Below the pieces are notes generated by a model, which saw only the letters and a list, made by a program, of their open reading frames with translations, made no database searches and was not told where the DNA came from. Both the position numbers and the translations under genes were made by a program. Positions 1 through 5,945 of a DNA stretch of 5,945 nucleotides are shown piece after piece. This stretch comes from Akkermansiaceae bacterium (GTDB lineage Bacteria; Verrucomicrobiota; Verrucomicrobiia; Verrucomicrobiales; Akkermansiaceae): NCBI GenBank assembly GCA_903909905.1, contig CAIVXP010000401.1:1-5945 (forward strand). Reading direction: 5' to 3'. The first letter of the stretch is position 1, and every line of letters begins with the position of its first letter.

Positions 1-1
1 C

Positions 2-745
2 ATCGCGGGAGTTGCCGCCGTGCCATTCCTGATGGTGATGAAAATGGGTGACATGGGTTCGGCCTTGGTTTGGATCCCCGTGGTGCTGGTTGCACTGCTC
101 GTCAGCGGCATTCCGTTTCGATATCTCACATTCATGGGCCTAATCGGTGCCGGACTTTTACCGCTGCTTTATTTTGTCGTGTTGCCCATGGTTTCCAAAC
201 GTGGCCCCGAACGCATCGACACATGGCTGCGCATGCTGCAAGGCCGCGAGGTCGACATCAGCAATGAAGCCTACGCGCCGCACAACATTTCAATGGCTGT
301 TGGCAAAGCCGGATGGAAGGGCGTCGGATGGAACGCTGGTGTCGAAACCGGCTCGCTGCACGCCAAGGCCTTCATCCCCAAAGACACCGCGCACAATGAC
401 TATATCTTCGCCGTCATCGCCGAGGAAACAGGCTTTCGCGGCGGCCTTCTCCTCATCTTAGCCTTCGGCGTTCTGATCGTGCAGGGACTCATCATTGCTT
501 ACTACAGCCGCGACCTCACCGGACGCTTACTCGCCAGCCTGGTAGTGGCGCTCTTTTTCGCCCATGTGTTTGAAAGTATCGGTATGTGCATCTTGCTCAC
601 CCCGATTACCGGTATCCCGCTGCCACTCGTGAGTTATTCAGGAACCTTTGTGGTTGTCTCCATGATGCTGCTTGGCCTCGTCCAAAGCGTCTGGATCCAT
701 CGCTCCAATGAAACCATGGAGCCGGAAACCAGCAGAACTGCCTAA
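2..745 (+). CDS. rodA: RodA/FtsW-type SEDS peptidoglycan glycosyltransferase, C-terminal part (5' end outside window)
   Basis: This is the last 247 residues of a SEDS-family polytopic membrane protein; the frame is open from base 2, so the GTG at 20 is an internal codon, not a start. SEDS proteins polymerise lipid II into glycan strands, RodA for side-wall elongation and FtsW for the septum. Visible signs, numbered from base 2: a GDMGSALV segment (16-23) matching the family's QPDLGTAL; hydrophobic helices at about 23-35, 42-63, 146-167, 174-198 and 208-231; HNDYIFAVIAEETGF (131-145), equivalent to the family's HTDFIFAVLAEELGF, with Asp133 at the position of the essential acidic residue; and ITGIPLPLVSYSGT (202-215), matching the TGIPLPFVSYGGS signature. 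The extracytoplasmic loop before HNDYIF (about 66-130) diverges from the textbook sequence. The C-terminus is a short polar tail. RodA is preferred over FtsW, but with the N-terminus missing the choice is not certain. A 74-bp gap separates it from gpmI, with no terminator visible. Confidence 0.87.
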   Translation: MAGVAAVPFLMVMKMGDMGSALVWIPVVLVALLVSGIPFRYLTFMGLIGAGLLPLLYFVVLPMVSKRGPERIDTWLRMLQGREVDISNEAYAPHNISMAVGKAGWKGVGWNAGVETGSLHAKAFIPKDTAHNDYIFAVIAEETGFRGGLLLILAFGVLIVQGLIIAYYSRDLTGRLLASLVVALFFAHVFESIGMCILLTPITGIPLPLVSYSGTFVVVSMMLLGLVQSVWIHRSNETMEPETSRTA

Positions 746-819
746 TATCTACCTTCCGCAACTTCGATACGTTTTTCGAGGCTTGCCGTCCGATCTCTCC
801 GAGGTTATCTCGCGGCGTC

Positions 820-2358
820 ATGGCAAAGAAACCAGTAGTTCTGATCATTCGCGACGGATGGGGCGTCAACCCCGGCGGTAAAGCCACCGCTCAAAAAGAC
901 GGCAACGCCACTCTCCTTGCCCATACACCTTTTCACGATGAAATGCTTGCCGCCTACCCCAAGGGCTTCCTCAGCGCCTCAGGCCTCGACGTCGGCCTGC
1001 CCGATGGACAAATGGGCAATTCGGAAGTTGGCCACCTGAACCTCGGCGCCGGCCGTATCGTGTATCAGGACCTCACGCGCATCAACAAAGCCATCGCCGA
1101 AGGCACGATCGCGCAAAACCCGGTCTTTACCACCGCCCTCGAAAAAGCGAAGTCCAGCCGACTCCACTTCATCGGACTCGTTTCCGATGGCGGAGTCCAC
1201 AGCCACCAGGATCAACTCATCGCGATGATCCGCCTCGCCCACCAAGCCGGCGTGAAGGACATCATGATTCACGCCATCACCGACGGCCGCGACACCTCGC
1301 CCACCGGCGGCGAAGCCTATCTCGCAAAAGTCGAAGACGAAGCCGCCAAATGCGGCGCTCGCATCGCCACCGTGATCGGACGCTACTTTGCGATGGACCG
1401 CGACAAACGCTGGGACCGCGTGAAGCTTGCGTGGGATGCGATCGTGCTCGGCAAAGGCGAGCGTCGCGAGATCCTCGCCAGCGAGGCTGTTGCGGATTAC
1501 TACCGCGAAGACAAGACCGACGAATTCATGCCGCCGATGATCTTTGCCGAGGCCGATACCCAACGCATTCGCGACAATGATGTAATCCTCTTCTTTAACT
1601 TCCGCGCCGACCGCGCCCGCGAAATTTCCGATGCCTTCCTCAAGCCCGATTTTGACGGCTTCGACCGTGTCGTCACACCCAAGACGCACTATGTGACACT
1701 CACTGAGTACGACGAAACCTACACCTGCCCGGCGATCTTCGCGCCAGAGAAACTCGACATGGTGCTCGGTCAAACCGTCGCCGCCGCAGGGCTCAACCAG
1801 CTTCGCATCGCGGAAACGGAAAAATACCCGCATGTCACCTATTTCTTCAACGGCGGCGCCGAACAAGCCAACGCCGGCGAGGACCGCGTGATCATCCCCT
1901 CGCCCAAGGATGTGCCGACCTATGACTTCAAACCGCAAATGAGCGCACCGGAAGTCACCAACACCGTGGTTTCCAAACTCAAGGACTACGACCTCGTGAT
2001 TCTCAACTTCGCCAACCCCGACATGGTCGGACACACAGGCGTGGTCGAAGCCGCGATCAAAGCCGTCGAAACGATCGACGCCGGAGTCAAAGCCGTTGTC
2101 GAGGAAACCCTCCGCCTGGGTGGCAAACTTCTCATCACCGCCGACCACGGAAACTGCGAATACATGCGCAACCCCGATGGCTCACCCAACACAGCCCACA
2201 CGACCTTCCTCGTGCACGCGGTCTATGTCGCCAGCGACTCGAATCAATTCAAAGTCAATGACGGCATCCTCGCTGATGTCGCACCCACGCTTCTCGATAT
2301 GCTAGGCGTGCCCAAGCCCACCCAAATGACCGGCCACACGCTGCTCGAGAAGAAGTGA
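820..2358 (+). CDS. gpmI: 2,3-bisphosphoglycerate-independent phosphoglycerate mutase
   Basis: A complete 512-residue cytoplasmic enzyme, the usual length for cofactor-independent phosphoglycerate mutase. It interconverts 3- and 2-phosphoglycerate in glycolysis and gluconeogenesis through a phosphoserine intermediate and a di-metal (usually Mn2+) site. The sequence shows the N-terminal metal Asp12 in IIRDGWG; the catalytic Ser68 in MGNSEVGHLNLGAGR; VSDGGVHSH (121-129); DGRDTSP (155-161) and NFRADRAR (260-267), both substrate-binding; NPDMVGHTG (399-407) with Asp401 and His405; ADHGN (441-445) with Asp442 and His443; and NTAHT with His460. All expected metal ligands are present, so it should be active. 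The ATG at 820 places RDGWG at the normal distance from the N-terminus. The ribosome site is weak: only a GAGG at 801-804, about 15 bases upstream. Arg instead of the common Leu/Met before DGWG is a variant I associate with PVC-type homologues. The stop codon lies 2 bp before the first REPIN, which may therefore form the 3' end of this mRNA. Confidence 0.97.
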   Translation: MAKKPVVLIIRDGWGVNPGGKATAQKDGNATLLAHTPFHDEMLAAYPKGFLSASGLDVGLPDGQMGNSEVGHLNLGAGRIVYQDLTRINKAIAEGTIAQNPVFTTALEKAKSSRLHFIGLVSDGGVHSHQDQLIAMIRLAHQAGVKDIMIHAITDGRDTSPTGGEAYLAKVEDEAAKCGARIATVIGRYFAMDRDKRWDRVKLAWDAIVLGKGERREILASEAVADYYREDKTDEFMPPMIFAEADTQRIRDNDVILFFNFRADRAREISDAFLKPDFDGFDRVVTPKTHYVTLTEYDETYTCPAIFAPEKLDMVLGQTVAAAGLNQLRIAETEKYPHVTYFFNGGAEQANAGEDRVIIPSPKDVPTYDFKPQMSAPEVTNTVVSKLKDYDLVILNFANPDMVGHTGVVEAAIKAVETIDAGVKAVVEETLRLGGKLLITADHGNCEYMRNPDGSPNTAHTTFLVHAVYVASDSNQFKVNDGILADVAPTLLDMLGVPKPTQMTGHTLLEKK

Positions 2359-2360
2359 GA

Positions 2361-2431
2361 TAAGGAGGCACCACACTCCTGTGGTGCTCTTCAACCATTG
2401 AACGCACGACAAGAGTGTCGTGCCTCCTTAC
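2361..2431 (+). repeat. REPIN copy 1 (two inverted REP hairpins), left flank of the transposase gene
   Basis: This 71-bp repeat is identical to 3068-3138; the similarity runs to 2437 with one mismatch at 2432. It has near two-fold symmetry: REP half A at 2361-2387, a 16-bp spacer at 2388-2403, and REP half B (inverted) at 2404-2430. Each half begins, read inward, with TAAGGAGG and then forms an 8-bp perfect stem with a 4-base loop: 2368-2375 with 2380-2387, and 2404-2411 with 2416-2423. The halves match at 24 of 27 positions. The spacer holds a TTCAA/TTGAA inverted repeat around a CCA loop. An outer pairing of TAAGGAGGCAC with GTGCCTCCTTA is an alternative to the two hairpins. The form, two inverted REPs with a GGAG-type 5' signature beside a Y1 transposase gene, is that of a REPIN. 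It starts 2 bp after the gpmI stop and may protect that mRNA's 3' end. There is no T-run, so it is not a classical intrinsic terminator. Confidence 0.92.
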
Positions 2432-2470
2432 GGCTTGACTGTCCATAGCTGTATTCGTCCCATCATATGT

Positions 2471-3070
2471 ATGGACGGATACCTCAATCCATCTGAAAAG
2501 ATCCTCAAGCACGGAACAAAACTTCCGCACTGGCAACAATCGGAGTCGATGCAGTTCGTTACCTTTCGACTTGGTGATGCCATGCCTCAGCAGAAAATTC
2601 GCAAATGGAAGGAGGAGCACGCAACATGGCTAAACATTCACCCAAAGCCATGGTCAGCGGATCTCGAAATTGAATACCATCAGCGCTTTTCAGCAAGATT
2701 GGAGCGATGGCTCGATGAAGGATCAGGATCTTGTCTGATGAGAAACCCTGAACTCAGGAAAATGATCGAAGACACACTGATGCGCGATCAAGGAACCCGC
2801 GTCCACCATCATGCATGGGTAATCATGCCGAATCATCTGCACTTGCTGTTCACTTCCCAAACAAAGCTCGAGAGCCTGATCAAAACATGGAAGGGCGTTT
2901 CATCACGAAAAATCGGACAAGGCCGTATATGGCAAAAAGGCTATCGGGATACGATGATTCGTGATGCGGACCATTTCGCAAATGCGGTGCGTTATATCCG
3001 GCGCAACCCATCGAAACTAAGACCGGAACACTTTACCCTCTGGCAAAGCGATCGCGCGCTGATGATCTAA
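2471..3070 (+). CDS. REP-associated tyrosine transposase (RAYT, Y1/HUH superfamily)
   Basis: A 199-residue protein of the IS200-like Y1 transposase superfamily, in the REP-associated (TnpA-REP/RAYT) branch. Such enzymes nick single-stranded REP DNA and bind covalently through a tyrosine. Visible signs: LPHWQQSESMQFVTFRL (18-34), the typical N-terminal strand; HAWVIMPNHLHLLF (114-127), with the metal-binding HUH pair His122 and His124; IWQKGYRDTMIRD (153-165), with Tyr158 the best candidate nucleophile; and VRYIRRNPSKLR (173-184), the conserved YIxxNP block. The length is normal and no frameshift is seen, so it looks intact. The ATG at 2471 is chosen because it starts just before the family's conserved N-terminus; a GTG at 2420 in the same frame lies inside the REPIN and would add 17 unconserved residues. 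No good ribosome site precedes 2471. The stop TAA is the first three bases of REPIN copy 2. I cannot say from memory which RAYT subgroup it belongs to. Confidence 0.93.
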   Translation: MDGYLNPSEKILKHGTKLPHWQQSESMQFVTFRLGDAMPQQKIRKWKEEHATWLNIHPKPWSADLEIEYHQRFSARLERWLDEGSGSCLMRNPELRKMIEDTLMRDQGTRVHHHAWVIMPNHLHLLFTSQTKLESLIKTWKGVSSRKIGQGRIWQKGYRDTMIRDADHFANAVRYIRRNPSKLRPEHFTLWQSDRALMI

Positions 3071-3138
3071 GGAGGCACCACACTCCTGTGGTGCTCTTCA
3101 ACCATTGAACGCACGACAAGAGTGTCGTGCCTCCTTAC
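3068..3138 (+). repeat. REPIN copy 2, right flank of the transposase gene
   Basis: An exact direct copy of 2361-2431, with similarity continuing to 3144 (GCTTG shared, one mismatch at 3139). REP half A is at 3068-3094, the spacer at 3095-3110 and inverted half B at 3111-3137. Hairpin stems are 3075-3082 with 3087-3094, and 3111-3118 with 3123-3130. Its first three bases form the TAA stop of the transposase gene. The MgtA-like ATPase frame opens about 40 bp further on. Total identity between the two copies suggests recent duplication, gene conversion or active maintenance by the transposase. Confidence 0.92.
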
Positions 3139-3178
3139 AGCTTGCCCATACGCGTAGGTTGAAATTTTTTCGACCGAG

Positions 3179-5617
3179 TTGGACCGTGCCTACTTGCGCA
3201 AGTCGCCTCACACCGCTTGGGCATTGTTGCTCAACCAATTTCGCAGTCCGCTAGTACTTTTGTTGCTCGCGGCAATGGTGATCTCGCTGTCAATCGGCGA
3301 CCGCATGGATGTGCTGATGGTACTTGCGGTCGTGCTGATGAGTACCCTGCTCGGTTTTTTGCAGGAATACCGTGCCTCAAATGCGGTGGCCGCATTGCTG
3401 AACCTGATCCAAACCAATGCCACCGTTCTGCGCGACGGCATCGAAGTTGAAATCCCGGCTGACGAGGTGGTTACGGGCGACATCGCCATTCTCAATGCCG
3501 GCGACACCATCCCTGGCGACGGAGTCCTCATCGAATCAAAGGATTTGTTCGTCGATGAATCCGCGCTCACTGGCGAGAGCTACCCATCTGAAAAACATAC
3601 CGGCAACGTGCCGGAAAATGTCAAGCAAAGCGAAAGAACCAACGCGGTCTTTGAAGGCACCCATGTCGTAAGCGGCACCGCCCGCGCCATGATCATGACC
3701 ACCGGTTCCAAAACCGAGCTTGGCCGCATTTCCGAGCGACTCCGCTTGCGGGCGCCAGAAACCGAATTCGAGCGTGGCCTGCGACGCTTCGGCGAATTGC
3801 TGATCCGCGTGACACTGGTTTTCGTCATCATGATTTTTGCGATCAATGTCTTCTTTCACCGCCCGGTGCTGGAGTCATTCATGTTCGCACTCGCACTGGC
3901 CGTGGGCATGACGCCCGAGCTTCTGCCCGCGATCGTGAGCATCACCCTAGCACGCGGCGCCAAACGCATGGCCGAGGAACATGTGATCGTGCGAAAACTT
4001 TCGGCGATCGAAAATTTCGGCAGCATGAGCGTGCTTTGTTCCGACAAGACGGGAACCCTCACCGAGGGGCGCGTCAAACTGCATTCCGCTGTGGATGCCG
4101 ATGGTCATGAAAGCGCAAGCGTCCGGCTTCACGCGGTGCTCAACGCCACCTTTGAAAGCGGCTTCACCAACCCCATCGATGAAGCGCTGCGATCAGATAG
4201 CGCAGTCAAAACCGAGGGTTACAGCAAGTTCGATGAAGTCCCCTACGACTTCATCCGCAAGCGGCTCAGCGTGGTGGTTGCGCATGAGGCAAACGCAGGT
4301 CACCTGATGATCACCAAGGGCGCCTTTGCCAATGTCATGGCCACCTGCACCAAGGTTGCCACCGCCAATGGTGAAATACCCCTCGCCAACATGCGCGAGT
4401 CTTTGCAGCGGCAATTTCACGATTACAGCATCGCAGGTCACCGCGTGCTTGGCATCGCAACGCGCGATGTCTCGGGAGATCCGATCATCAACAAAGATGA
4501 CGAGCGTGACATGACATTCGAGGGTTTCCTGCTCTTCGAGGATCCGCCCAAGCCGGATGTCATGACTGCCATCAATGACCTGCAGGCCTTAGGTGTAAGC
4601 TTCAAGCTCATCACCGGCGACAACCAACTCGTCGCCCGTTATTTAAGCCAAAGTGTTGGCATCAAAAATCCGAATCTGCTGACCGGTTCCGAGTTGCGGG
4701 AGTTGAGCGATGCAGCATTGGTTCAGCGCGTTGGCGAAATCGACATTTTTGCCGAGACCGAACCGAACCAGAAAGAACGCATTCTCATCGCCCTGCGAAA
4801 ATCAGGCGAGGTGGTGGGCTTCCTCGGCGATGGCATCAACGACGCCTCCGCCTTGCACGCCGCCGATGTGGGGATCTCGGTCGATAGCGCTGTCGATGTC
4901 GCAAAGGAAGCCGCCGACATCATTCTCATGCGTCACGACCTCGGCGTCCTTGCCCGTGGCGTGCGCAATGGCCGCATCACATTCGCCAACACGCTCAAGT
5001 ACATCTACATCACCACCAGCGCAAACTTCGGCAACATGTTCAGCATGGCGGGCGCATCTTTTTTCATGCCCTTCTTGCCCTTACTTCCCAAACAAATCCT
5101 GCTCAACAATTTCCTCTCCGATCTGCCCGCGCTCACCATCGCCACTGATAGCGTCGACCCCGAGCAAGTGAGCCTGCCACGCCGCCTCGACCATCACTTC
5201 ATCCGCCGGTTCATGATCGCCTTTGGCTTGGTCAGCTCGGTCTTCGACTACCTCACCTTCAGCGCACTGCTGATCGTTTTTCGCGCCACCGAAGCACAAT
5301 TCCAAACCGGATGGTTCATCGAGTCGCTCATGACCGAGCTCTTCATCGTGATGGTGATCCGCACCCACCGCCCGTTTTTCCGCAGCAAGCCCGGCCGCAT
5401 CCTTGCAATCGCCACGCTCTTGGTCGCCGCGACCACGATCACCCTCCCCTACACCGCGCTCGGCAAAATTTTCGGCCTCGTACCCCTGCCATGGTACATC
5501 ATGCTCACCTTGATCGGCATCACCACACTTTACCTGCTGGCAAGCGAGTTGGTGAAACGCCTCATGTTTGCCCGATTATCGCGACCCGACTTGCGGCCTC
5601 GAAGGCGCGAGACATGA
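3179..5617 (+). CDS. mgtA: MgtA-type (P3B) P-type ATPase, probable Mg2+ importer, N-terminally shortened
   Basis: The frame encodes 812 residues with a full P-type ATPase core: paired helices M1-M2 (about 24-61); the actuator domain with TGES (131-134); M3-M4 (about 207-258) with TPELLP (245-250); the phosphorylation loop SDKTGT (288-293), Asp289 being the aspartyl-phosphate site; KGAF (380-383) in the nucleotide domain; TGDN (479-482) and GDGIND (550-555); then six C-terminal helices. NFGNMFSMA (616-624) and the following segment resemble Mg2+-importing P3B enzymes, which import Mg2+ across the inner membrane using ATP. Homologues normally carry about 40-60 cytoplasmic residues before M1, including a GLxxxEAxxRLxxxGPN-like block; here only about 20 remain. 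An in-frame TAG at 3155-3157 ends the frame upstream, leaving TTG at 3179 as the only ordinary start before M1, with no clear ribosome site. It may be a working short enzyme or a 5'-truncated remnant. The substrate is inferred from the family; other cations are possible. Confidence 0.85.
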   Translation: MDRAYLRKSPHTAWALLLNQFRSPLVLLLLAAMVISLSIGDRMDVLMVLAVVLMSTLLGFLQEYRASNAVAALLNLIQTNATVLRDGIEVEIPADEVVTGDIAILNAGDTIPGDGVLIESKDLFVDESALTGESYPSEKHTGNVPENVKQSERTNAVFEGTHVVSGTARAMIMTTGSKTELGRISERLRLRAPETEFERGLRRFGELLIRVTLVFVIMIFAINVFFHRPVLESFMFALALAVGMTPELLPAIVSITLARGAKRMAEEHVIVRKLSAIENFGSMSVLCSDKTGTLTEGRVKLHSAVDADGHESASVRLHAVLNATFESGFTNPIDEALRSDSAVKTEGYSKFDEVPYDFIRKRLSVVVAHEANAGHLMITKGAFANVMATCTKVATANGEIPLANMRESLQRQFHDYSIAGHRVLGIATRDVSGDPIINKDDERDMTFEGFLLFEDPPKPDVMTAINDLQALGVSFKLITGDNQLVARYLSQSVGIKNPNLLTGSELRELSDAALVQRVGEIDIFAETEPNQKERILIALRKSGEVVGFLGDGINDASALHAADVGISVDSAVDVAKEAADIILMRHDLGVLARGVRNGRITFANTLKYIYITTSANFGNMFSMAGASFFMPFLPLLPKQILLNNFLSDLPALTIATDSVDPEQVSLPRRLDHHFIRRFMIAFGLVSSVFDYLTFSALLIVFRATEAQFQTGWFIESLMTELFIVMVIRTHRPFFRSKPGRILAIATLLVAATTITLPYTALGKIFGLVPLPWYIMLTLIGITTLYLLASELVKRLMFARLSRPDLRPRRRET

Positions 5618-5628
5618 GAACCCGCATG

Positions 5629-5945
5629 CTACGCGCGATCTTCGCCCTTCTTGGCATTTTCCAAAACCATCGCCACCGCGCCGAAGATCAGCACGACAAG
5701 CATCGCGAGGTAAAAGCCCCAGATCGTCGATTTACCGGCGGTGAAGCCGTAGTTGTGCAAACCAACTCCGAGGAAATTCACATGCCACCACGAGAAGGTC
5801 ACCACGATCGCAGTAAAGACGGATGCCAAGTGGAGGCCCCACTCGCGAAGAAATCCACCCAGCCGCGCATGAAGAATCGCCAACGTCCAAAGCACAATCA
5901 TCAGCGCGCCATTTTCCTTCGGATCCCAACCCCAGAAGCGGCCCC
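5629..5945 (-). CDS. ccsA: CcsA/ResC-type cytochrome c assembly protein, C-terminal part (5' end outside window)
   Basis: On the minus strand the frame is open from 5943 down to a TAG stop at 5629-5631, giving the last 104 residues. It begins with GRFWGWDPKENGAL, the tryptophan-rich WGWDPKE haem-handling signature of the CcsA/CcmC/CcmF/ResC family, and continues with a helix (IVLWTLAILHARLGG), a second helix with FTAIVVTFSWWHVNFLGVGLHNYGF, and a third (IWGFYLAMLVVLIFGAVAMVLE). The GVGLHNYGF block, with its conserved His, points to the CcsA/ResC (System II) branch, which delivers haem across the membrane and attaches it to apocytochrome c together with Ccs1/ResB. The first ATG in the window (5901) is internal, since the signature lies upstream of it. 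The C-terminus is a short charged tail. It converges on the ATPase gene with 11 bp between stop codons and no visible terminator in the gap. Confidence 0.9.
   Translation of the reverse strand, partial: GRFWGWDPKENGALMIVLWTLAILHARLGGFLREWGLHLASVFTAIVVTFSWWHVNFLGVGLHNYGFTAGKSTIWGFYLAMLVVLIFGAVAMVLENAKKGEDRA

Larger units (their letters stand above)
2361..3138 (+). mobile_element. RAYT module: REP-associated tyrosine transposase gene between directly repeated REPINs
   Basis: The module is bounded by two identical 71-bp REPINs in direct orientation, their starts offset by 707 bp, with one Y1-type transposase gene between them. RAYTs are known to lie next to the REP or REPIN family that they act on, and are usually vertically inherited single-copy genes rather than self-spreading insertion sequences. 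The module is visibly more A/T-rich than gpmI on its left, consistent with a different origin. No target-site duplication is seen, which is expected for HUH/Y1 chemistry. The left boundary sits cleanly behind the gpmI stop. The right boundary is followed by an ATPase gene lacking its usual N-terminus, so a deletion or rearrangement probably accompanied its arrival. The outer limits are inferred from the repeat identity; the first module bases could extend a few positions (to 3144) on the right. Confidence 0.82.

Noticed and set aside
746..819. Promoter or terminator between rodA and gpmI
   Set aside because: The 74-bp gap shows no convincing -35/-10 pair at proper spacing and no stem with a T-run, so neither can be supported.
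979..2148. A 389-codon open frame on the minus strand opposite gpmI
   Set aside because: It lies wholly inside a gpmI gene with every catalytic motif, is rich in Gly/Asp/Val/Phe as expected for the complement of GC-rich codons, and shows no recognisable domain.
2432..2460. Longer homology beyond the REPINs (GCTTG then CCATA on both sides)
   Set aside because: After GCTTG the copies align only with a 4-bp gap and for five bases; this is too short to separate from chance.
2359..2470. Intrinsic terminator for gpmI
   Set aside because: Strong hairpins are present but belong to the REPIN and no T-run follows; any termination or mRNA protection here would be by another route.
2420..2470. GTG at 2420 as the transposase start
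   Set aside because: It lies inside the REPIN, and the 17 extra residues do not resemble the family N-terminus; ATG 2471 fits better.
2355..3145. Target-site duplication around the RAYT module
   Set aside because: Flanks before 2361 and after 3138 share no direct repeat beyond the REPINs themselves; Y1/HUH enzymes do not normally create one.
3139..3178. Remnant of the missing ATPase N-terminus or a frameshifted start
   Set aside because: I translated all three forward frames; none resembles the GLxxxEAxxRLxxxGPN block, and stops occur in-frame, so no frameshift repair is evident.

Overview
The window holds ordinary bacterial chromosomal genes plus one repeat/transposase module. The proteins fit a Gram-negative-type bacterium of moderately high GC. 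A PVC-superphylum member, possibly Verrucomicrobiota, is my best guess. It rests on the RDGWG opening of the phosphoglycerate mutase, the divergent SEDS protein and the style of the REP repeat, all judged from memory, and the sequence alone does not prove it.

Layout, left to right: (1) positions 2-745, the 3' part of a rodA/ftsW-type SEDS peptidoglycan glycosyltransferase gene, cut by the window edge. (2) 820-2358, a complete gpmI, the cofactor-independent phosphoglycerate mutase of glycolysis. (3) 2361-3138, a RAYT module: a 199-residue REP-associated Y1/HUH transposase gene between two directly repeated, base-for-base identical 71-bp REPINs. Each REPIN consists of two inverted 27-bp REP hairpins around a 16-bp spacer that can itself fold. 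(4) 3179-5617, an MgtA-type (P3B) cation-transporting P-type ATPase. Its catalytic core is intact, but it lacks the usual cytoplasmic N-terminal stretch; the coding frame opens only about 40 bp after the right-hand REPIN. (5) 5629-5945, minus strand, the C-terminal part of a CcsA/ResC-type cytochrome c assembly protein, convergent with the ATPase gene and cut by the right edge.

The housekeeping genes belong to unrelated processes (cell wall elongation, glycolysis, cation transport, cytochrome c maturation), so no pathway-level operon is evident. The main interest is the RAYT/REPIN module. Its repeats carry a compensatory base-pair swap between their two halves. They begin and end in sequences matching a perfect Shine-Dalgarno and its anti-Shine-Dalgarno complement. 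They supply the transposase stop codon, abut the gpmI stop codon, and lie exactly where the ATPase gene has lost its beginning. I see no CRISPR array, tRNA, rRNA or recognisable new defence or metabolic system. No gene-free stretch exceeds 300 bases.
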